Shown here: one piece after another, positions 40,313 through 48,400 of the stretch
Layout: each line of letters starts with the position of its first letter
How positions within the stretch are numbered: the stretch's first letter is position 1
Made by a program: the position numbers and the translations under genes
NCBI GenBank assembly: GCA_963995525.1
Contig: OZ023206.1
Span: 66,434,323 to 66,498,322, forward strand
DNA: 64,000 nucleotides
Direction: 5' to 3'
Origin: Escarpia spicata
Taxonomy: Eukaryota > Annelida > Polychaeta > Sabellida > Siboglinidae
Notes under the pieces: generated by a model
Seen by the model: the letters and a program-made list of their open reading frames with translations, nothing else
Told to the model about the DNA's origin: nothing
Database searches by the model: none

Positions 40313-41070
40313 TTACATATCCATATGACAACAGCCTTCATCTTCGCTGTCAGTATGACAACAAAATACCTGTCTATCACCGGTATCTACGGGAGATGGA
40401 GTCGGTTCATACCATGGAGATACCGGTTCAATGAGAGGTCTTTTCTTTATCTCACGGAGACTCGCATAGAAATGACAATGATGCTCATCCTGGATCTGTT
40501 CTTCTCTGTAAGGTAAGTATAAAAAAAACTTTGAAAACTATAGCAGCACGTTAAATCTTACATAACCACAGCGTTGCTATAACCAGACAGAGCGTTGCTA
40601 GGCAACCACAAGTTATTTTTGTGTGTGTGGACGGATGAAGGGAAGTCCCCCAGATCAGAACTGGTTAGAACTAGTTTGTGTATGAATAGGAATAAAAATT
40701 GTACACATAAACAAAATCTTGAAAACACTCATCTATTTTTTCACTATGTAACATTAATGAAGTGTCTTGTGTCTCCATACTTCCCGTCCTACACTGTTAA
40801 TGAAGTGTCTTGTGTCTGCATACATCCTGTCTCGCGACTATATTTACTATGTAAAATCCTGTCATTAACGAGCGTCTTGTTTCATGTAAGAGGAAGTTGC
40901 CAAGAACCACTATGAATAGACAGCGAAACCATCTTGAATTTGTCAAAGAATAAGGTCATTATGAATAATGTATACACGGTGCTTCTCTATCTGAGGAAAT
41001 ATAAAAGTACACAGTCCTAACCAACCAACCAACCAACCAACCAACCAACCAACCAACCTAGAGTGAGACA

Positions 41071-41109
<39 letters not shown>

Positions 41110-41547
41110 TTGAACACTTACGTGCACTCTAAGTCCGATTCTTTTGTTGATTCTTTATAATCCTCTGTGTCTTCTTCTTTTTCCTCCTCTTCCTCGTATT
41201 CTTCATCATCTGTAGCTCCTTCTCGAGCAGCGCTTAAAAAAAGATGATAGACAACTGTTAAATATGATAAATGAATAATGATAGGTTATCGTCTTGTACA
41301 GTGTCATCTTGGTCAGCATCTATAACCTATCCGTTGGACACGAGAACCCGGGTAACTATATACTTTTCATATATGTGTCAGAACTAGCGGTTAAATATAA
41401 ACAACTTCTAAGAACACTGTGTAATTACTTGACATCAAAGTAAATAATAATAATAATAGATACTCACATCTTCCTTTCTATTTCTCTCTGTTTCTCTTTC
41501 CATTCCTCTCGTATTTTAATCCAGGGTATAACTCCACGTTCAGCCAT
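40313..41547 (-). CDS. Spliced acidic early protein with LxCxE motif (oncoprotein-like), three exons
   Basis: Exons on the minus strand: 41547-41468, 41232-41122, 40505-40313; 384 nt, 127 aa plus TAA. Donors GTGAGT and GTAAGT, acceptors CTTTTTTTAAG and CTTACCTTACAG, all phases consistent. N-terminus MAERGVIPWIKIREEWKEKQ, then a Glu/Asp-rich middle, then DLECTEE, in which L-E-C-T-E is an LxCxE motif formed only by joining exons 2 and 3. The C-terminus has Cys-Cys pairs around TDSEDE (a CK2-type site) and ends CCHMDM. LxCxE next to acidic/CK2 sequence is the retinoblastoma-protein binding arrangement of E7, E1A and large T, and LxCxE proteins have been described in adintoviruses. Role inferred: push the host cell into S phase. 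It is divergent from the plus-strand genes. No homology search could be run. Confidence 0.8.
41284..41349 (+). repeat. 66-bp copy of the downstream membrane-protein gene
   Basis: Identical except one base to 53,290-53,355 in the coding region of the 99-aa membrane protein (starts GGTTATCGTCTTGTACAGTG). It sits in intron 1 of the minus-strand LxCxE gene, in the same plus orientation as its source. Confidence 0.95.
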
Positions 41548-42195
41548 CTTGTTTTGATGTTGTTGTGTTATGAAATGATTTGAAAACTTAACACACGAAC
41601 TTTCAAGATAGCCAGTCAACATCCTGTGTCATAACGAGACACCTAATTAGTTCCCTCGGTGTAACAGTAACTACGTTAGTTTTTATCAGGGCGTCTTGTG
41701 ACGTTCCGTCTCGGATTAGTCTTCCTCTTTTTAACGAACCAGTTAAAGGATGTATATCCTGTCTTTCTTTGTCCTCACTAAACTAGTCCGTAAAAATAGA
41801 TGCAACATCCCGGCCATCTTATTAAAGACAGGAAAATGCTCCGTAAGAAAAGATGGCTACATCCTGCACCTGCCTTATCGTCTATCTAACATCCTCTCAC
41901 AGTCACAAGAATGATGACTGGTTACTTTCTTTGTTTGCTCCCGTTACATCCACCACCACCACCCCCATCCGTCTACAACCACAAGACCAATCGCTGGTCT
42001 CTTTCTTTGTTTGTTCCGGTGATTGACAGCTGACTAACAGTCACAAGATTGACAGCTGACTAACAGTCACAAGTTTGATGACTGAGCACTTTGTGTGTAT
42101 ATAAACCCCGGGTAAATCGTTTAGAAAGCATAACAACTGTCGCTCTCAACTATTCGTATATTTTCAAGCATTCATCGTGAATCAAGGACAACAAG
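41548..42195. promoter_or_regulatory. Divergent early promoter region
   Basis: Lies between the minus-strand LxCxE gene and the plus-strand SSB gene. A TATATAAA box is at 42,098-42,105, about 90 bp before the SSB start codon. Upstream are two perfect 26-bp direct repeats (42,021-42,046 and 42,047-42,072, GATTGACAGCTGACTAACAG...) containing an E-box-like CAGCTG, plus looser AGTCACAAG and CTTTCTTTGTTTG repeats at 41,900-42,015. This looks like an enhancer with a TATA promoter. No TATA box was seen for the minus-strand gene. Confidence 0.6.
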
Positions 42196-42684
42196 ATGGC
42201 GTCTGCTTCTTCTGACAACACTATCAACCTGAAAGATCTAGAAACTGTAAGTGATGGCTCTTATGCTTTTGACAGACCACTAAATATTGTAACATGTGCT
42301 CTCAATCAGAAATATGTATGCTATGCATCATGTCATACCTGTAACCGCAAAGTCATTCTGATTGAGACAAAAGGTCACCATGGTACCCTCGCATGTCCGG
42401 TCCACGGCAAACAGAAGGGCACGCCTGTTTATAAATATTGTATGGGTATTTTGTTGAGTGACCGGAAAGGCACTGAACTATGGGTCACTGCATTTGACGC
42501 CATAACCCAGCGGGTTGTAGGTGGTGTATCGGCCAACGACTATATGTCACTGAAAACAGACGAAGACCGTTATCGACTACTGACCACCCTGCATGGCAAA
42601 CAGGCTATGGTGACCATCAAAAAGACATCAAAGGGAATATTCGTGACCTATTCCGTGACAGTACTTGAAGTCTTGCGACAGTAA
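42196..42684 (+). CDS. RPA-like single-strand DNA-binding protein (OB fold with zinc ribbon)
   Basis: 162 aa. Residues 40-140 resemble the C-terminal DNA-binding domain of RPA70: a zinc ribbon with C46-x2-C49 and C67-x2-H70, then YKYCMGILLSDRKG and ELWVTAFDAITQRVVG, which matches the beta strands of that OB fold. It would coat displaced strands during protein-primed replication. Preceded by a TATA box. A perfect GTAAGT donor sits in its frame after codon 17 (42,247), so the ORF may be the unspliced product of a transcript whose spliced forms encode other proteins. Confidence 0.7.
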   Translation: MASASSDNTINLKDLETVSDGSYAFDRPLNIVTCALNQKYVCYASCHTCNRKVILIETKGHHGTLACPVHGKQKGTPVYKYCMGILLSDRKGTELWVTAFDAITQRVVGGVSANDYMSLKTDEDRYRLLTTLHGKQAMVTIKKTSKGIFVTYSVTVLEVLRQ

Positions 42685-42738
42685 TTGCAGCAAGTCACCA
42701 CCGAGAAATGACCATTCTGTAATTTCCTATGTTGTAGT

Positions 42739-42971
42739 TTGAACACCTCAGCGAGTGCATGGACGATGATAGTCGCCATTTCAATTCACCTGTGGGATCT
42801 AAAACTGTGAAAAGGAGTCATCCGGATGACAGCGATGATCAGGCAAGTGTCATTTTATGTGGCTCGTGTAAATGGAGTAGTGATGATGATGACGACGATG
42901 ATGTTCTTCACACTAGTAGTGATTTACGGGAGAGTGTAGAGAAGATAATAATAATAATAATAATAAGATAA
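42739..42971 (+). pseudogene. Acidic early protein, 5' part, interrupted by LINE
   Basis: An acceptor (CCTATGTTGTAG) precedes an open frame in the phase left by the donor at 42,246/42,247, giving FEHLSECMDDDSRHF, a KRSHPDDSDDQ block and a CGSC pair followed by SS and an Asp run (WSSDDDDDDD). The frame enters LINE sequence at about 42,945 and ends in its TAA-rich tail. A GC-AG-type donor (CAG/GCAAGT) lies at 42,842 in phase 0. The frame at 43,281-43,892 is in the same register, so the LINE probably split one gene. If spliced it would share the first 17 codons of the SSB. Confidence 0.45.
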
Positions 42972-43263
42972 CTTCTATTGCGCCTAAATCCTTGGAAACC
43001 AAGCTCAGAGGCGCATCAAAACAAAAGGGTTGGTCAATCTCAAAGTCCATAAGTAGTTTTCCAGTTGTCAACAGATGGGTCAAGGCGCTAGGGAGCTAAG
43101 GTGGATAAGCAAGGTTGTAAAGATACGTTTTTAAATGACGACGGAATTTTGTAATATTTTCAACTGATCTAACACTAAGAGGAAGCATATTCCAAAGAGT
43201 TGGTGCAGCAACAGAAAAAGCCCTAGTTCCAATGTTAGTGTTGGCTCTAGACCAATGCCATTC
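42950..43263 (-). mobile_element. CR1/L2-type LINE 3' end inserted in the Polinton
   Basis: Read on the minus strand it codes NIGTRAFSVAAPTLWNMLPL, then SVRSVENITKFRRHLKTYLY, the standard C-terminal end of CR1/L2-like polymerases, followed by a 3' tail of TTATTATTATT at the left edge. It is strongly 5'-truncated (about 315 bp). No clear target duplication. Confidence 0.85.
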
Positions 43264-43280
43264 AACGACGCACGGAGGAG

Positions 43281-43892
43281 ATGATAGACGAGGATGTATT
43301 TATGTGCACTATGTCCAGCGCCTGTGTGATGTACGCATCCAAGATACTATGTCATGAGTACAAAACCATTAACAAGTCACTGTACAGCGTGGATCAGTCC
43401 AAGATGTGGCATGCATTGAATGTGGCAGTGGACCAAATCGGCTATGCATCGCATACACCGGAGTGGGGTGACTATACCATCCCACGTGTGAAAGAGTCTC
43501 TGTATGCGCGAGGTATATCCTTACTGGATGAAGGTAAGAGGAATGCGGCGGCGACATCTACTCCTCACCGAAATGAAGAAGACCTGATCGCAACGGAGGA
43601 AATGAAGGACTTGCATCAGTTGACCACAACTGCAGCCAACGCCTGTATTCGTCGTGTAGCCAACAGACTGGAACGCTCCTTCGAATATCAAGAAAGTGAC
43701 ATGTACAAAGTGAGCACTGATATCATCTACGACACTTTGAAGTGGACAGTGAGACACATGAGATGGAAAGCGGACTTTCCAGAGTGGTTACGTGATAATA
43801 CTGTACCACGTCTCGAAGCCATGCTGCGTACTCACGACGTAAGATTGGCGTGTGACGAGAGGCACCATGTCTTTGACGACCCTTTCTATTAA
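43281..43892 (+). CDS. Unknown early protein with a duplicated domain
   Basis: 203 aa. Two halves look alike: residues about 15-90 (..ACVMYASKILCHEY.., HTPEWGDYTIPRVKESL) and about 115-200 (..ACIRRVANRLERSF.., DFPEWLRDNTVPRLEAML). Each is a mostly helical block ending in PEW-x5-7-PR-x3-L. I do not recognise the family. It contains ILCHE, an IxCxE variant of the Rb-binding motif, though this lies in a probable helix. The first Met is 18 nt after the LINE fragment, so the original start was probably upstream and this is the 3' part of a larger gene. Confidence 0.55.
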   Translation: MIDEDVFMCTMSSACVMYASKILCHEYKTINKSLYSVDQSKMWHALNVAVDQIGYASHTPEWGDYTIPRVKESLYARGISLLDEGKRNAAATSTPHRNEEDLIATEEMKDLHQLTTTAANACIRRVANRLERSFEYQESDMYKVSTDIIYDTLKWTVRHMRWKADFPEWLRDNTVPRLEAMLRTHDVRLACDERHHVFDDPFY

Positions 43893-44060
43893 TTGGTGTC
43901 TGACGAGAGATACCCTGTGTGTTAATTAACACTGGTGTCCGACGAGTGATCACCTGTGTTAATTATTATTATTATTATTAACACTGGTGTCTGATGAGAG
44001 AACACCTGTGTGTGTGTGTGTGTGTTAATTAACAATGGTATCTAACGAGATATATATTTA
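43893..44060 (+). repeat. Three to four copies of a GGTGTC(T/C)GACGAG hairpin repeat
   Basis: Copies of about 50 bp each contain GGTGTCTGACGAGAGATACC or variants, whose ends pair as short stems, followed by CTGTGTGTTAATTAAC. They immediately follow the stop codon at 43,892. A possible 3' UTR or regulatory structure. Confidence 0.6.
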
Positions 44061-44134
44061 AAAAAGAAAAGAAAAGAAGAGTCACGTATACTTATCATGA
44101 TATAATCTTGTTCTTTTTTTATTTTGTTTTATAG

Positions 44135-44803
44135 GAACATGATTATGGTGTCGGATTAGCGTCTATACATCGCGCATATATGAATAACGATGATGATGAT
44201 GATTATGACACGCCGCCGCCACTAAAGAAAATCCCGCGTCGATTACGTGTTGAAGTATCGTTACATCAACGTCTCCTTGAGCTGTTACATAACGAGCGTC
44301 ATCAACAACAGCAGCACCCTCACACACCAACGTTGGACATGTCGTGTGATGACGCCACCGCGTCAACATCATCTCCTGATGACATCATCCAGCTAGACAT
44401 GACCTGTGATGATGATGACATCATCCAGCTAGACATGACCTGTGATGATGATGATGATGACGACGACGACGACGCAACAACAACAACAGAATACGAAGAA
44501 CTGAAGGGGGATAGATCGATATTCGCTTTATCCCCCAATGGCCATGTAATATGGGCGACATTTTTAGACTGTATGTCTCTGGGGTACAGAGAACCTTTTG
44601 CAGCTATAGCTTCTCTAGAAAGAGACATTATGCGTCTATCGAACGCCCTCTATTCATCGACACCACGCACTCTTAAACGATCAGTGCAGGACTGTTGTCT
44701 TTCGATTGCGACAAATATTATAAAAGATGAATATATTGACGCAATGATGTCAATCATCCGCAAAGAACTATATAGTCATGTAGATTTTGTTGACACAAAT
44801 TAG
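44135..44803 (+). CDS. Acidic early protein exon, DM(S/T)CDD repeats
   Basis: A strong acceptor (TTTTTTTATTTTGTTTTATAG) precedes an open frame in phase 0 that continues through the Met at 44,180 to the stop at 44,803; 222 codons if spliced, 207 aa from the internal Met. It begins EHDYGVGLASIHRAYM, then a PPPLKKIPRRLRVEV basic patch, three copies of LDM(S/T)CDD each next to acidic runs, then a folded-looking C-terminal domain (FALSPNGHVIWATFLDCMSL). Phase fits the SSB leader donor at 42,246 and the GC donor at 42,841. MTCDD and MSCDD are distant LxCxE look-alikes. Family not recognised. Confidence 0.6.
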   Translation, partial: EHDYGVGLASIHRAYMNNDDDDDYDTPPPLKKIPRRLRVEVSLHQRLLELLHNERHQQQQHPHTPTLDMSCDDATASTSSPDDIIQLDMTCDDDDIIQLDMTCDDDDDDDDDDATTTTEYEELKGDRSIFALSPNGHVIWATFLDCMSLGYREPFAAIASLERDIMRLSNALYSSTPRTLKRSVQDCCLSIATNIIKDEYIDAMMSIIRKELYSHVDFVDTN

Positions 44804-44828
44804 TTGTGTGTGTGTGTGTGTGTGTGTA
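44804..44828. repeat. Short (TG)n tract
   Basis: Directly after the stop codon of the acidic early protein. Confidence 0.9.
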
Positions 44829-44840
44829 CTATAACAAGGA

Positions 44841-44879
44841 GGAAATGCGCCCCTACGATAGTTGGGGTAAGAGGCGCCT
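44841..44879 (+). promoter_or_regulatory. Conserved intergenic motif, copy 1
   Basis: GGAAATGCGCCCCTACG, then one variable base and TAGTTGGGGT; it recurs at 49,745-49,783, each about 40-50 bp after a stop codon. CCCC/GGGG and GCGCC/GGCGC can pair into a stem. Probably a 3'-end or transcription signal of the element. Confidence 0.6.
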
Positions 44880-44970
44880 CGTTGTAGTATACTTAACATA
44901 ATCATAGTAGTAGTAGTAGTAGTAGTAGGTTTTTCGATTTTTTGAATATTGTAATTGATAGTATAATAGA

Positions 44971-44976
44971 AATAAA
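44971..44976 (+). terminator. Poly(A) signal AATAAA
   Basis: AATAAA 168 bp after the stop of the acidic early gene; plausible end of the early plus-strand transcripts. Confidence 0.5.
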
Positions 44977-45038
44977 GGTACATGTAACAGCCTTCTTGCT
45001 TGTCCGTTGTTCTTTCGTTTCAAAGAGTGACTTTGCGG

Positions 45039-45040
<2 letters not shown>

Positions 45041-45125
<85 letters not shown>
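45041..45125. repeat. (CA)n microsatellite, 85 bp
   Basis: Perfect CA repeat inside the Polinton between the early genes and the polymerase. Confidence 0.97.
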
Positions 45126-45127
<2 letters not shown>

Positions 45128-45229
45128 TCGTTTTTTATACGTAGCCACGTCATCACATAGTGTCCCTGTTTACATATATAGATAGACAAGGATCCTTCGT
45201 CCTTCAGTTGTAGATGGAGACGCGGCGTC

Positions 45230-45487
45230 ATGAAGAAGCACGTTTGTCGTCACTGTGGTATCGTCAGCGATACATACGAGGATTTGCAACGTCACATCCA
45301 TCTAAGTCATTTATCGGTACCACCACCACGAGTTATCGAAGACGATCATGCCTACTACAACAAAGGACCGTCGCGAGTGGCGCCATCTTCTGAATCCAAA
45401 ATGAACCACCCATCGATGTCAGGTATGTTCAAAAGAGTTCGCGAGACGATACACCTTGTTACGTCACACGAAGACGTCATGTGGTAA
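45230..45487 (+). CDS. C2H2 zinc-finger ORF overlapping polymerase start
   Basis: 85 aa. A C2H2 finger lies at the N-terminus (CRHCGIVSDTYEDLQRHIHL plus SH). Overlaps the polymerase frame by 32 nt in another register. Polymerases of this family often carry N-terminal zinc fingers, so this may be the true polymerase N-terminus separated by a frameshift or a small intron (a CAG/GTATGT donor is at 45,422, but no acceptor restores phase), or a separate small protein. Confidence 0.5.
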   Translation: MKKHVCRHCGIVSDTYEDLQRHIHLSHLSVPPPRVIEDDHAYYNKGPSRVAPSSESKMNHPSMSGMFKRVRETIHLVTSHEDVMW

Positions 45488-48400
45488 GGTACCTGTGGAG
45501 AAAAACGATATCCACCGCTGCGAGATTTGCGCACGTGAATTCACAAGACGTGACAACTTGTTACGTCATATCAAGGTATGTAGAAGACGAGAAGAAGTCA
45601 TGAGGAACAAGAGGAAGTCAACCAAGCGAACGAGACGCGAAGAGCCACCACCAAGTGACGACGACAACAACATCGATCCCATACAACCTCCCCTCTTGGA
45701 CAACGATCATCTGCAAGATGTCGTTCGAAACCACTGGTCAACCATCAGAAGTCACGTGAACAGAGGACCCATTCAATCCACTTTCAATTACAGGGTGACG
45801 ACACCGGACACGACTCATCTAGAACCATCCTTGAAGATCATGTTTCGTCAACAGAAACACGCCTTTAAGATTAATCTTAGTTACGGATTTGTGCTGAGGA
45901 ACAAGATCACCAATAGGTATAGATATTATCATTCATCAAGTAACTGTTGTGGACGTTACCTCGATGAACCGTGTCTGATTACCAACACCGAAGACTTTGA
46001 TGTATTTCTGGAGCGTATCCGAGAAACAGACGTGTTGCAGTGGGCTATCAATCAACGTCCGAACAGTCAATGGGTATGCGAGAGGGTCACGAACGTCACC
46101 TTCTTCGTCAACCACATCGTAGACCATCCTATAGGATGCGTGGACATCACCGTTTCCAGGTACATCAAGAATAACTTTGCTGTCATCAGTCTAGAAAGAG
46201 AAGTCAACAACAACAAGAAGTACACCGACAATCTGTGCTTCTTCCGTTGTCTGGCTCTGCATCATGGATGTGACCCACGTTACCTGGAACCCACTGTGAA
46301 GGTACTCTACGAGAAGTACGAGCAGCAAGACGAAGGAGGAGGAGTGTCTATGAAAGAGTTTGAGGGAGTGACAATGGACGACCTCTATCGTATCGAGACC
46401 ACCTTTGAGATCAATGTGTGCGTCTACACCCTCATCGAACCAACGGAAGTAGAAGGTGGAAAGGTGACCGCCGAACTCGTACGTCGTTCATTGTGTCACT
46501 ATTCCGACACCTTGTACATCAATATGTACGAGACACACTTTTCCTATATACAAGACATCAACATGTACTGTCACTCATATCGTTGTAGGAAATGTGGTGA
46601 CTCGTTGTGGAAAGACGCGTATCAACTAGAGAGACACGAGCGTAGGTGTAAGGGTGGCGTGCGAAAAATCTATCCCCGTGGTGTCTACCATCCGACGCCG
46701 ACAGTCTTCCAGCGTTTGGACGACGAAAACATTCATGTCCCCGACTCCTTACGGTATTACCCCTATCGTGCTACCTTCGACTTCGAGTCCTGGTTCGATA
46801 CGTCACACCTTCCATCGGACAGCAACAAGGTTCATTGGGTGTCTCGTCACGTGCCGTTGAGTGTGTCACTGGCGAGTAACGTGCCTGGATTCGAAGAAGC
46901 GCGATGTCTTATCACTGATGGTGATAGCAACAAGTTGGTGTCCGACATGATGTCCATGCTTCAGTCTATGAGCAATGCTGCCTACGAAATCATGATAGAC
47001 GATTACGAGAGCGTCCTTCAAGAACTCGCGTTAGAAATCGCGACCTGGGACGAGAACGAGGCGGCAGCGGTGAAGGAGGACAAGGAGTCTAAGCGAAAAC
47101 CAACCAATCCCTACAAGACACTCATGGGTCAATTGTACGGTTGGCTTCATCAGTTACCCGTCATCGGATTCAACTCGAGCAGGTACGATCTGAACGTCAT
47201 CAAACAGTTCCTGATATCCTACTTCCTATCCACACCAAAAGAAAGAGAAGAAGAGAACGAGGAGATACAGGAGGAGGAGGAGGAGGAGGAGGAGGAGGAG
47301 GAGGAAGAGAACGAGGATCCTGGAGACTTTCACGTCATCAAACGTGGCAACACGTTTATGTGTCTATCGACGGATAACCTGAAATTCCTTGATATGACTC
47401 ATTATATCGCCCCAGGATTCTCGTACGATAAGTACCTGAAAGCGTACGGTTGCGAGGTTACGAAAGGTCACTTCCCATACGAATACATGGACAGGTTGGA
47501 GAGACTCGACGACACCGCTCTACCTCCCATAGAGGCCTTTTTCAGTAGACTGAAGAACGAAGGTATTTCCGATGAGGACTATACCCGATGTCAAGAGGCG
47601 TGGCGAGACAACAACATGAAGACGTTGCGAGATTTTCTCGTCTGGTACAACAACAGAGATGTTGTACCGTTCTTAGAGGCCATCGACAAACAGTTTGCCT
47701 TCTACCAACAACGTGGTCTCGACATGTTCAAACAAGCCATCAGTATACCCGGTTTGACCTTGAGCCACCTGTTCAACTATGTACCGGAGAAGACCTTCTT
47801 CACCCTCTTCAATGAGACGAACAAGGATGTCCATCAACTGATCAGAGATAACATCGTTGGAGGACCTTCGCTCATCTTCACCAGACATCACGAGAAAGGG
47901 GTCACGAAGATACGTCGGAAGGATTACGGTGATGCAGCTCGAACGTGTCAGTCCATTGTCGGCTATGATGCGAATGCATTGTATCTGTGGTCTCTATCAC
48001 AGGACATGCCAACAGGATGGTATACACGACGACGAGAAGAGAAGGACTTCCGACCGGAAGCAGCACAGCCCACCGGACAGATGGCCTCCGAATGGTTGTC
48101 GTGGGAGTCCGAAAGCACGGGACGCGTCATACGTCACCAGTCCAACGGACGAGAGAAGCGCATCGGTAAACTCCTGGTGGACGGTTGGTGCAGCGAAACA
48201 AACACAGCCTATCAGTTTCACGGATGCTTCTATCACGGATGTCCGTGCACCGGTCTTGACGTCAACAAGGTCAACGGGAAACCCATGGCTCATCTCCTCG
48301 ACGAAACACGAAAGAACACGAGCTACCTTCGTCACTTTGTCGAGGTCATCGAGATGTGGGAATGCGAGTGGAAGGTCACGAAACGCGATCCGTGTGTGAA

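Noticed and set aside
40289..40516. 75-aa plus-strand frame
   Set aside because: Antisense to exon 3 of the spliced LxCxE gene; that exon has acceptor, phase and poly(A) support on the minus strand.
43980..44005. Hammerhead-ribozyme-like CTGATGAG
   Set aside because: The CTGATGAG core is present, but no CGAAAC partner and no three-stem arrangement could be found.
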